From assembly GCA_026985685.1 (NCBI GenBank), contig JALSQA010000006.1:1-5904 (forward strand): a DNA stretch of 5,904 nt. Reading direction: 5' to 3'. Origin of the DNA: Campylobacterales bacterium. GTDB lineage: Bacteria > Campylobacterota > Campylobacteria > Campylobacterales > QNZT01. This document shows, piece by piece, positions 1 through 5,411 of the stretch (position 1 is its first letter; each line of letters opens with the position of its first letter). The notes beneath the pieces are model-generated. The model was not told where the DNA came from, made no database searches, and saw only the letters and a list, made by a program, of their open reading frames with translations. Made by a program: the position numbers and the translations under genes.

Positions 1-79
1 TTGATATGATATCATGTTGAAATATAATTTTTCCTTATTTAATATTGCACCAGATAATATTCTTAAACCTTAATTTAGA

Positions 80-110
80 TATGATTATTGAAATAGCAAT
101 AAATAAAGGG
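80..110 (+). promoter_or_regulatory. Possible -10 element and ribosome binding site of the first gene
   Basis: A TATGAT hexamer at 80-85 resembles a sigma-70 -10 box. An AAAGGG stretch at 105-110 lies 10 bases before the ATG at 121 and could serve as the ribosome binding site, although the spacing is slightly long. No clear -35 box is visible, which is common in Campylobacterota, where a T-rich periodic upstream region often replaces it. The rest of 1-120 is AT-rich and holds no recognisable gene. It does contain a short perfect palindrome, ATGATATCAT, at 6-15. Confidence 0.3.
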
Positions 111-120
111 CAAAAGATAC

Positions 121-1107
121 ATGACAATTGAAAATATTACCCATATACTAAAAAGTAATCTTCATCAAAATGGTACTTGTCAAGAAGTTTTTCGTGCAAC
201 TGTATATGCACATTTAGTTGAGGAAGGTGATCTTTGTTTCATACAAAGTGAACAAGAAGCAATACAAGCGGTAAAAAAAGGTGCTAGTGCACTAGTTTTC
301 AGTGATATAGATTTTATATCCAAAGTGCCTGAATCAATAACACTGATTAAAGTAGATGATTTGAAAAAGGCTGCTTTTATGCTTGTTGGGGCAGTAGTAG
401 GTGAGGAAGATGCTTCTTTTGAACTCATAAAACCAAAAGAGATGACATTTTTAAGGATGATATTACAAAATAAAAAAAATATTCATTATCTTCCTAATGA
501 CTGGAAAAAAGCTTTTGAGATAATACTTGAGAGTAAAAAAAGATTGTTTGTAGGTTGTGATGAAGAAATGTTAAAAGCAATTCGTCCAAAGTTATCTTAC
601 TTTAAAGATAAAGCACCTGGGCAAATTGTAAGTGCTGATTCTCTTTTTCGTACAACATTTAAGATACACAAGTACATATATCAATACCAAAAAATCACAC
701 CTTTGCATATAGATATATTACGTCTTGTTGTTGGATTGTGTGATAAATATGAATTGCCTTATTCTTTAGACAAAATGCAATATACCAAACATTTTTATCC
801 TATATTTATTGAAGGTGAACCTTCTGTACAAGAGGTGATGAAAAATGATAAAGTGATTATTTTAAGTGATGATTTAGAAGATATATTAGAAGCCAAAGAG
901 TATGCAAGTGGTGTTGGTACCTGGATGGCAAAAACGATGATCATGGTTCCACCTAAAACAAAAGTTGATGGAGTTAAGTACCCTACATATTATCGAAATG
1001 ATGAAGAGGTATTGGAGTTAATTAATTCTTTACAGTATAATTATCTGTTTATATTTACAGATAGTGAAAATATTTTATATAAGATAAAAGAGTTTTTTAA
1101 TTGTTAA
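121..1107 (+). CDS. Conserved hypothetical protein with a MurF/MurE-like N-terminal domain
   Basis: The 328-residue product is soluble in appearance, with no signal peptide or membrane segment. Residues 20-93 follow the layout of the N-terminal substrate-binding domain of Mur ligases: a 'V..GDL.F' strand (VEEGDLCFI, 33-41), then 'A...GA.A.V' (AVKKGASALVF, 50-60), then a 'I.VDDLKKAAFMLV' segment (76-89) like the V-D/E-D-..-AL-..-A region of MurE/MurF. No GTNGKT-type ATP-binding loop follows, so it should not be an active ligase. The remaining part (about 100-328) mixes helical Lys-rich stretches with hydrophobic strands such as KVIILSDD (243-250) and NYLFIFTDS (307-315), and I do not recognise it. 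The gene is convergent with gspG and separated from it by a hairpin, so it is probably not part of the secretion operon. The ATG at 121 is the first start in the frame and has AAAGGG 10 bases upstream. That this is a real gene is confident; the Mur-like relationship is inferred from pattern alone. Confidence 0.8.
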   Translation: MTIENITHILKSNLHQNGTCQEVFRATVYAHLVEEGDLCFIQSEQEAIQAVKKGASALVFSDIDFISKVPESITLIKVDDLKKAAFMLVGAVVGEEDASFELIKPKEMTFLRMILQNKKNIHYLPNDWKKAFEIILESKKRLFVGCDEEMLKAIRPKLSYFKDKAPGQIVSADSLFRTTFKIHKYIYQYQKITPLHIDILRLVVGLCDKYELPYSLDKMQYTKHFYPIFIEGEPSVQEVMKNDKVIILSDDLEDILEAKEYASGVGTWMAKTMIMVPPKTKVDGVKYPTYYRNDEEVLELINSLQYNYLFIFTDSENILYKIKEFFNC

Positions 1108-1127
1108 AGGAGTCTTAGCAGACTCCT
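1108..1127. terminator. Hairpin between convergent genes, probable bidirectional terminator
   Basis: AGGAGTC (1108-1114) pairs with GACTCCT (1121-1127) around a TTAGCA loop, giving a perfect 7-bp stem. It begins one base after the stop codon of the upstream + strand gene and lies 5 bases beyond the stop of gspG on the other strand. In the + direction it is followed by a T-rich tract (GTTTATTTTT, 1131-1140) that overlaps the end of gspG. In the - direction the following sequence is TTTAACAATT, which is less U-rich. Termination is therefore best supported for the + strand gene and plausible for gspG. Confidence 0.65.
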
Positions 1128-1132
1128 CATGT

Positions 1133-1549
1133 TTATTTTTGACAAGATTTAAAACTAATATCTGCGTTTTCTTTACTGCCACCTTCTTTACCGTCTGCTC
1201 CGAGTGAAATCATGTCAATATCTCCATCATTGTTTATGAATATATATGGATTTTTCCATGGATCAACAGGTACTTTTCCATCTAAAAAACCACCTTCTGG
1301 ATAACTTTTGTATTTGTCAGGATCTGGGTTTGAAATCAATGCTTTGATACCTTCTTCAGTTGATGGATAAGTACCATTTTGAAGTTTAAAATTTTTCAAT
1401 GCATCATTGATACTGTGCATTTGAATACATACAATTTTCTTTTTAGCCTGTTCACTTTGTCCAAGAAGATTAGGCAAAACCAAACCTGCCAATAGCCCCA
1501 GAATAATGATAACAATCATGATCTCAATAAGTGAGAATGCTTTTTTCAT
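1133..1549 (-). CDS. gspG: Type II secretion system major pseudopilin GspG
   Basis: The 138-residue protein forms the main subunit of the periplasmic pseudopilus, the piston-like fibre of the T2SS. It opens with a class III leader, MKKA, then FSLIE and a hydrophobic helix to about residue 26. Prepilin peptidase would cleave before Phe5 and methylate it. Glu9 is the conserved +5 glutamate needed for assembly. Family signatures follow: 'LKNFKLQNGTYPSTEEG' (51-67), 'PVDPWKNPY' (94-102, the usual DPWGNPY) and 'SLGADGKEGGSKENADI' (115-131), which matches the SLGxDG calcium-binding loop. Length and domain order are normal for GspG. Two features are odd: Ala instead of Gly at -1, and two cysteines, Cys41 in the long helix and Cys136 near the C-terminus, which could form a disulfide. 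The ATG at 1549 is supported by AAAGGA with GGA 8 bases upstream. The gene faces away from the rest of the gsp genes and appears to be transcribed alone. Confidence 0.95.
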   Translation of the reverse strand: MKKAFSLIEIMIVIIILGLLAGLVLPNLLGQSEQAKKKIVCIQMHSINDALKNFKLQNGTYPSTEEGIKALISNPDPDKYKSYPEGGFLDGKVPVDPWKNPYIFINNDGDIDMISLGADGKEGGSKENADISFKSCQK

Positions 1550-1557
1550 ATATTAAA

Positions 1558-1596
1558 TCCTTTAAAAAATAATAATATTTATTTAAATAGTTTCAA
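1558..1596 (-). promoter_or_regulatory. Candidate promoter and ribosome binding site of gspG
   Basis: Reading the minus strand, TTGAAA (1596-1591) is followed after 16 bases by TATTAT (1574-1569), close to sigma-70 -35 and -10 boxes. The GGA of AAAGGA (1560-1558) lies 8 bases before the ATG. The predicted transcript leader would be only about a dozen bases, so another -10 box in this AT-rich stretch is possible. The -35 candidate directly abuts the TAA duplication that flanks the inserted element at 1600-1762. Confidence 0.35.
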
Positions 1597-1599
1597 TAA

Positions 1600-1620
1600 A
1601 GGGCATCTCTAAAAAACCTA
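1600..1620 (+). repeat. Left terminal inverted repeat of the palindromic element
   Basis: This 21-base end begins AGGGCATCTC, continues with a run of six A bases and ends CCTA. It matches the reverse complement of 1742-1762 at 20 of 21 bases (T here, C in the partner, at the seventh base). Two further bases match after one mismatch. Confidence 0.85.
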
Positions 1621-1656
1621 ATCGCACATAAGGAGCTTTAAAAATGCAATCTTTCA

Positions 1657-1705
1657 CAAGATATTTGCTCAACTTAGCTACGGCTAGGTCTTTGCAAATC
1701 TCTTG
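1657..1705. repeat. Central stem-loop of the palindromic element
   Basis: CAAGATATTTGC (1657-1668) pairs with GCAAATCTCTTG (1694-1705) at 11 of 12 positions. Inside it, ACTTAGC (1672-1678) pairs with GCTAGGT (1683-1689) around a TACG loop, with one G-T pair. The two stems are separated by a small unequal internal loop. The right arm also belongs to a short direct repeat: TTGCAAATCTC (1692-1702) is followed by TTGCAAAATCTC (1703-1714). Confidence 0.7.
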
Positions 1706-1741
1706 CAAAATCTCACACTTTTAAAACCAATTATGAATGAC

Positions 1742-1762
1742 TAGGTTTTTTAGAGGTGCCCT
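1742..1762 (-). repeat. Right terminal inverted repeat of the palindromic element
   Basis: This end reads TAGG, six T bases, then AGAGGTGCCCT. It is the inverted partner of 1600-1620 with one mismatch and is followed directly by the TAA direct repeat at 1763-1765. Confidence 0.85.
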
Positions 1763-1771
1763 TAAGAAACT

Positions 1772-1796
1772 TATTATAAAATAAGACTAATATTAT
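1772..1796 (+). promoter_or_regulatory. Possible promoter region of the gspK-gspD operon
   Basis: Only 53 bases separate the TAA repeat (ending 1765) from the gspK start at 1819. They include two -10-like hexamers, TATAAA at 1775-1780 and TATTAT at 1791-1796. For the first, a -35 region would fall inside the right end of the palindromic element; for the second it would fall at about 1768-1773, with no good match. A promoter here is expected because the operon starts at gspK, but which hexamer is used cannot be told. Confidence 0.3.
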
Positions 1797-1818
1797 AGTG
1801 AAAGTAGCTTTAGAATTT

Positions 1819-2781
1819 ATGAAAAAAGCAATTGTATTAATGATGACATTAGGCTTCATCTCTATCATAACAGCATTGGTTATATATACATTGAGTATCT
1901 CTGAAAAAAGTTTTCATACTGTTTCTGGTATTGATGCACAAAATCAATTTTCGTTAGTTTTTAAAGATTTTACTAAAATCATCAAAGCCAATACCAAAGA
2001 TGTGAATGATTCTGATACTTTATCAATGTTCTTATCTATGAGCCTTCCACCGATAAAAGAGCCTAAAAGTGGTCTAGAAGTTGGATTACTTGTAGATTCC
2101 AGGATGTCTAAAATAAATATCAATTCTTTACTTACTTCTTTACTGCCTAGTGAGGGCAATTGTGATTTAAATGATACGACAGATAAATTGTGCAGACCAT
2201 TAAATCGCTTTTTTGAAAAATATGAGATACGTGATAAAATTTTGCTAGAACAGTTAATGCTTGATACCGTAGATAAAGATGATATAGAGTTAGGAACTAT
2301 GACAGAAATTGCTTCTGAAGATATTGATTTTTCACAAGGAAAGATTTATAGTTATAGCCATTTGAAAAAAATATTTGATGCTTATTATAAATTAACATCT
2401 GATAAAAATATTTTTCGCATTACCCAAGAGGGTGTGGAGGATTATTTCTATTTTGGAGATACCAATGCAAGTAAACAGATGTTAGATTGTGATGCACCAG
2501 ATGTTCAAAATGCCATGAATTTAATATTACCGTCAAATTTTGTAAGTGATAGTGTAGACGAACAGGATTATTGTTCGATGTTTAACCAAAATGATCCTGA
2601 ATTAAAAGAGATAAAAAAACTTTTTAGTATAAAACAATTTGATTTAAATGATACAAAAAGTAAGTATCTGATAAAATGTAACTTAATCTTCAATACAGAT
2701 ACCGTAAATCGTTCGTTGGTGTTTGATTATGATATTAAAAATAAGAGGATAGATAGTATTGAAAAACCTATTTTCGAATAA
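1819..2781 (+). CDS. gspK: Type II secretion system minor pseudopilin GspK
   Basis: GspK caps the pseudopilus tip together with GspI and GspJ. From the ATG at 1819 the product has 320 residues, a normal GspK length. The leader ends at Gly12, and Phe13 would be the first mature residue, followed by the hydrophobic helix FISIITALVIYTLS (13-26). The +5 glutamate is absent (Ile17), as is usual in GspK, which is thought to sit at the tip. 'VDSRMSKININSLL' (92-105) matches the GspK D-..-KININ-L segment, and 'MLDTVDKDD' (147-155) matches its L-..-D-..-D-D motif. Five cysteines (115, 125, 224, 252, 287) lie in the predicted periplasmic part and allow disulfides. A GTG at 1798 in the same frame would add 7 residues but has no ribosome binding site. 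The ATG gives a leader of standard length but also has only a weak upstream purine stretch. It is the first gene of the + strand operon and overlaps gspL by 23 bases. Confidence 0.85.
   Translation: MKKAIVLMMTLGFISIITALVIYTLSISEKSFHTVSGIDAQNQFSLVFKDFTKIIKANTKDVNDSDTLSMFLSMSLPPIKEPKSGLEVGLLVDSRMSKININSLLTSLLPSEGNCDLNDTTDKLCRPLNRFFEKYEIRDKILLEQLMLDTVDKDDIELGTMTEIASEDIDFSQGKIYSYSHLKKIFDAYYKLTSDKNIFRITQEGVEDYFYFGDTNASKQMLDCDAPDVQNAMNLILPSNFVSDSVDEQDYCSMFNQNDPELKEIKKLFSIKQFDLNDTKSKYLIKCNLIFNTDTVNRSLVFDYDIKNKRIDSIEKPIFE
2743..2761 (+). promoter_or_regulatory. Ribosome binding site supporting a TTG start for gspL
   Basis: AAGAGGA (2743-2749), inside the end of gspK, lies 9 bases before the TTG at 2759. 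No ATG or GTG occurs nearby in the gspL frame: the next ATG in frame would be Met19, which lacks a comparable purine-rich site. TTG is therefore the best start. Confidence 0.6.
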
Positions 2782-3694
2782 TACCAAGATAGTATTTCTT
2801 ACCCAAAATACAATGCCATATACACAGGGATTGTATGATGTGATTCTTGCACCTCAGTTTTACTGGGTAAAAAAGGTCTCACTTCCTGTCAAGTCACTTG
2901 GTGATGCCAAAAAGCTTAGTGAATCGGTTTATGAAGGAAGTCTGCCAAAAGGTACATACTCTTATGAAGTGAGTAAGGCAGGTGATGAATTTATAATTAT
3001 AGCCTTTGATAAAGAGGAAATATCATCTTTACTTAAACGCTATTTTACAAAAGATGCAAAAGTCAATGCTATCTATTTTTCTCAATATGAATTTTCTGAT
3101 TTAGATGCATGTTGTACTATAGATGCATACAGTTCTCTTGTAAATATTGATGGACTTTTGATGCAAGTACCAAGAAATTGTACTGAGCCAAAATTAACGA
3201 TAGATGATTTACTTAAAAATGTCAAACTTTCAAAAACAAAAGTGAAATTAGGTTCATTAGATCATGAAGTAATGGATAGACGTACTTTTGTGTATTTAGC
3301 AGCAGGTGTTGTTGCTATATTGAGTGCATTTATTTTAGAGTATATTGATTATAAAAAAGAAGCTAGTGCATTAGGTGAGGCAAAAACAGCTTTGATACGA
3401 AAGTATGATTTACCCAGAACCTCAATGCAATTGAAAAGTATTAAAAATTCTTTGAACAAAACATTTAAAAAACAAAAAGCTTTACGTGAACAATTATACG
3501 CTTTTTCAAAACTTCCATTAACTAAAGATGAATATATTGAATCTATATCATTTGATGATAAAGGAGCACAGGTACGTATAAAAGTCAATTCACAACAAAG
3601 AGAAGAGATGATAAAACAAAAACTGACACCAATATTTAAAATCAAAAATAGTACTTTTGATGATAATATCCTGACATTAGAGATTGCTTCATGA
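2759..3694 (+). CDS. gspL: Type II secretion system inner-membrane platform protein GspL-like
   Basis: GspL is the bitopic membrane protein that binds the ATPase GspE in the cytoplasm and GspM in the periplasm. This 311-residue product has the matching layout: a cytoplasmic part (1-175), one membrane segment (about 176-195, FVYLAAGVVAILSAFIL), a Lys/Glu-rich helical stretch likely to be coiled coil (196-250), and a C-terminal ferredoxin-like domain (about 250-311). The cytoplasmic part is clearly shorter than the roughly 230-250 residues of classical GspL, so the actin-like (PilM-type) fold is probably reduced. I see no nucleotide-binding motif. Identification rests on topology and on position between gspK and gspM more than on sequence motifs. 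The start is a TTG with a good ribosome binding site, giving a 23-base overlap with gspK. The stop overlaps the gspM start in an ATGA, suggesting coupled translation. Confidence 0.75.
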   Translation: MKNLFSNNTKIVFLTQNTMPYTQGLYDVILAPQFYWVKKVSLPVKSLGDAKKLSESVYEGSLPKGTYSYEVSKAGDEFIIIAFDKEEISSLLKRYFTKDAKVNAIYFSQYEFSDLDACCTIDAYSSLVNIDGLLMQVPRNCTEPKLTIDDLLKNVKLSKTKVKLGSLDHEVMDRRTFVYLAAGVVAILSAFILEYIDYKKEASALGEAKTALIRKYDLPRTSMQLKSIKNSLNKTFKKQKALREQLYAFSKLPLTKDEYIESISFDDKGAQVRIKVNSQQREEMIKQKLTPIFKIKNSTFDDNILTLEIAS

Positions 3695-4086
3695 CACAAA
3701 AAAATACACTTATTTTCGTTGTAGTTTCTATTTTATTGCTTGCTCTTTTTTATCATTTAAAAAGTGATGCTAAAGAGGATTATTTTGAACAAAAAAAACA
3801 ATTGGTACTATTTCAAAAAGAAGCTAAAGAGATAGGGGCTTTAAAAAAACGTTTTAAAGACAAATCTATGACAAGGCGATTAATCGCTTCTTTAGAAAGG
3901 ATTTCTAAGCCTACTAAAGATCAAAGTAAATCAAAGGTGCGAGTTTTGGTATTTGAAAACTTAGGAAACAATGCCCTTAATGCAATTTTGAGAAAAGTAG
4001 AAAACTCTGGTTTAAAGGTTAAAAAACTTCAAATCCAGAGAGTAGATGCTCAAAAAGCCAAAGTACGACTGGAGATCAAAAAATGA
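3691..4086 (+). CDS. gspM: Type II secretion system inner-membrane protein GspM-like
   Basis: GspM pairs with GspL in the inner-membrane platform. The 131-residue product has a short cytoplasmic tail, one membrane segment (6-22, TLIFVVVSILLLALFYH), a charged helical region likely to be coiled coil (28-57), and a C-terminal half (82-130) of alternating strands and helix. Within that half, 'ALNAILRKVENSGLKVKKLQIQRVDAQKAKVRLEI' (95-129) follows the 'L...L...GL.V..L.......A.V...L' pattern of the GspM ferredoxin-like domain. The size is close to or slightly below that of typical GspM (about 150-170 residues). The start overlaps the gspL stop as ATGA and has only weak purine-rich sequence upstream, so translation probably depends on coupling to gspL. 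The stop overlaps the gspN start in the same way. Function is inferred from topology and gene order. Confidence 0.75.
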   Translation: MTQKNTLIFVVVSILLLALFYHLKSDAKEDYFEQKKQLVLFQKEAKEIGALKKRFKDKSMTRRLIASLERISKPTKDQSKSKVRVLVFENLGNNALNAILRKVENSGLKVKKLQIQRVDAQKAKVRLEIKK

Positions 4087-4598
4087 AAAAAGTACTTTTA
4101 ATTTTTCTTTCATTATATTTTGCAATTGTCTTTTTGATGCCTAAAGTTAATCTCTATTATACACTTAAACAATTTGCTCAACAAGAGAAAATCACAATTG
4201 TACAAAAAAGTGTTAGTGATCGTTGGTTTGATTTAAAAATCACAGATGCAGACCTTTTTTATGATGGTATTAATAGTGCTCATATTGATACTTTAAAAAT
4301 TTTACCCTGGATTTTTTATAATAAAATTGTTGCTTTGGATATTCATTCTGGTAAAGATATAAAAAAGATGTTTGATTTTAAAGCTGATAGTGTTGATGTG
4401 GTACTTAGTATTTTAAATCCTTTTGTAGCTAAGATTGATGCAAGTGGAAATTTTGGTAAAGTATATGGTACATTTAATCTTAAAAGCGGGAAGTTAAAAC
4501 TTATATGTGAGCCAACCAATAAGTTTAAAAATTCTCAGGCATTTAGAGAAGTGTTCAGAAAAACACAGGAGGGATATGTTCATGAATCAAACCTCTAA
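4083..4598 (+). CDS. gspN: Type II secretion system accessory protein GspN-like
   Basis: This 171-residue product has an N-terminal hydrophobic anchor (3-20) and a beta-rich remainder predicted to lie in the periplasm. 'ASGNFGKVYGTFNLKSGKLKL' (120-140) repeats a 'G.(V/F).(G).(L).(L)' strand pattern seen in GspN and AsmA-like proteins. Classical GspN is about 250 residues, so this is a short form. GspN is dispensable in some T2SS and its exact role is unsettled. Placement between gspM and gspC supports the assignment. GGAG at 4071-4074 lies 8 bases before the ATG, whose first base follows closely on the end of gspM (ATGA overlap). The last 17 bases overlap the start of gspC. Confidence 0.6.
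   Translation: MKKVLLIFLSLYFAIVFLMPKVNLYYTLKQFAQQEKITIVQKSVSDRWFDLKITDADLFYDGINSAHIDTLKILPWIFYNKIVALDIHSGKDIKKMFDFKADSVDVVLSILNPFVAKIDASGNFGKVYGTFNLKSGKLKLICEPTNKFKNSQAFREVFRKTQEGYVHESNL
4567..4572 (+). promoter_or_regulatory. Strong ribosome binding site that fixes the gspC start
   Basis: AGGAGG at 4567-4572, within the 3' end of gspN, is the best Shine-Dalgarno match in the window. It lies 9 bases before the ATG at 4582 and only 3 bases before the in-frame ATG at 4576, so 4582 is preferred. A GTG at 4507 in the same frame would lengthen the protein by 25 residues but ignores this site. Confidence 0.75.
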
Positions 4599-5403
4599 TA
4601 AAATGCTTAAGATATTTATTTTTTATATATTACTTCCATTTGCTTTGGTGAAACTTTTGTATAGTATTGGTGGATTTTTCTTGGTAAAAGATGATTTACA
4701 AGCTTCCAAAGGTCAAAATTTAGGATATCATTATAGTCTGAATTTTGCTAATAAAATTTTACAAAATGGTACAATACAGCCTCAAAAAGTACAAATAGAA
4801 GCAACCAATAGAATAAAAGATATCAAATTAAAAGGTACTTATTTAGATGATGTTAATAGCTTTATCGTGATTGAAGATCATTTAGGAACTACCTTTTTGT
4901 ATAAAGGTGATAGATATGTTGGTTACACATTAAAAGAGATTTATGACAGTCGTGCAATTTTTGAAAAAGCAGGAAAAAATTATGATCTTGTGATAGATGA
5001 AGATGATCATAAACCAATGAAGCAATCACACAACAGCGGCGGTATGGAAAAAAATAGTTATACCAATGAGAGCCAAGAGAGTTTTGCTCCTGTAAGTGTT
5101 CCTCGTGAAGAAGTAAATTCTTATATCAAAAATCCAAATAAAATTTGGCAAAATATTCGTATTCAAGAGTTACGTAAAAATGGTCGTATTGATGGTTTTA
5201 GAGTAAATTATGTAAAAAAAGGTTCATTTTTTGATACATCAGGATTAAAAAGTGGTGATATTATCAAATCAATAGATGGTAATGAAATCCATTCTCTCTC
5301 AGATGTCATGAAATATTATAACAATATTAACAATCTTGATGGATTGGCATTGACTGTACAGCGTGGTGAGAATATGGTAGATTTAGAGTTTAATATTAAT
5401 TAG
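4582..5403 (+). CDS. gspC: Type II secretion system protein GspC with HR and PDZ domains
   Basis: GspC links the inner-membrane platform to the secretin GspD. The 273-residue product has a short cytoplasmic tail, one membrane segment (about 9-34, LKIFIFYILLPFALVKLLYS onward), and an HR (homology region) domain at about 76-140. There, 'IKLKGTYLDDVNSFIVIED' (81-99) and 'LYKGDRYVGYTLKEI' (106-120) match the L-G-..-S-..-A-I-I and Y-..-G-D-..-G-..-L-..-I pattern that binds GspD N0. A polar Ser/Asn/Gln-rich linker (about 143-185) follows, then a C-terminal PDZ domain (about 186-273) with the clear 'SGLKSGDIIKSIDGNEI' core (220-236). Some GspC proteins end in a coiled coil instead of PDZ; this one has PDZ. 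Translation start is set by AGGAGG 9 bases upstream. The gene overlaps gspN by 17 bases and is followed after 8 bases by gspD, its direct partner. Confidence 0.92.
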   Translation: MNQTSNKMLKIFIFYILLPFALVKLLYSIGGFFLVKDDLQASKGQNLGYHYSLNFANKILQNGTIQPQKVQIEATNRIKDIKLKGTYLDDVNSFIVIEDHLGTTFLYKGDRYVGYTLKEIYDSRAIFEKAGKNYDLVIDEDDHKPMKQSHNSGGMEKNSYTNESQESFAPVSVPREEVNSYIKNPNKIWQNIRIQELRKNGRIDGFRVNYVKKGSFFDTSGLKSGDIIKSIDGNEIHSLSDVMKYYNNINNLDGLALTVQRGENMVDLEFNIN

Positions 5404-5411
5404 GGGTAATG

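Larger units (their letters stand above)
1600..1762. mobile_element. 163-bp palindromic MITE-like element between gspG and gspK
   Basis: The element is bounded by inverted repeats starting AGGGCA and ending TGCCCT. They match at 20 of 21 positions, differing only at the seventh base. TAA at 1597-1599 and TAA at 1763-1765 form a matching 3-bp direct repeat immediately outside the ends, as expected for a target-site duplication. There is no open reading frame of useful length, so the element would need a transposase supplied elsewhere. The interior is also an imperfect palindrome: the 36-base arms 1621-1656 and 1706-1741 align without gaps at about 21 of 36 positions, and the centre forms a strong stem-loop. 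Three-base TNA duplications are known for some IS5-family elements, so that family is a reasonable guess, but no parent element is visible here. Alternatives are a decayed insertion sequence or a non-mobile regulatory hairpin. The direct repeats and near-identical ends favour mobility. Confidence 0.75.

Noticed and set aside
6..15. ATGATATCAT palindrome as an operator
   Set aside because: A 10-base palindrome in AT-rich DNA is expected by chance, and it has no second copy nearby.
1..80. Possible minus-strand gene start near position 15 reading off the left edge
   Set aside because: The only ATG (13-15 on the minus strand) has an AAGGA about 20 bases upstream, too far away, and too few codons remain in the window to judge.
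180..428. Open frame of 82 residues on the minus strand
   Set aside because: It lies wholly inside the 121-1107 gene, is Ser/Thr-rich with no domain pattern, and has no convincing ribosome binding site. It is a shadow frame.
1600..1762. The element as a rho-independent terminator or riboswitch
   Set aside because: It lies upstream of both neighbouring genes, not downstream. The matching TAA repeats outside the inverted repeats fit an insertion better, and no riboswitch core is recognisable.
1798..1818. GTG start seven codons upstream of the chosen gspK start
   Set aside because: It has no ribosome binding site, and the ATG at 1819 gives a prepilin leader of usual length (MKK to Gly12).
1944..2159. 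Open frame of 71 residues on the minus strand
   Set aside because: It is antisense within gspK, with no recognisable motif or start context.
3349..3699. Open frame of 116 residues on the minus strand
   Set aside because: It is antisense to the coiled-coil and C-terminal part of gspL and looks like a by-product of Lys-rich codons on the other strand.
4507..4581. GTG start 25 codons upstream, and an ATG at 4576, for gspC
   Set aside because: The strong AGGAGG at 4567-4572 is correctly spaced only for the ATG at 4582. The extra 25 residues are a charged stretch inside gspN coding sequence and do not resemble GspC.
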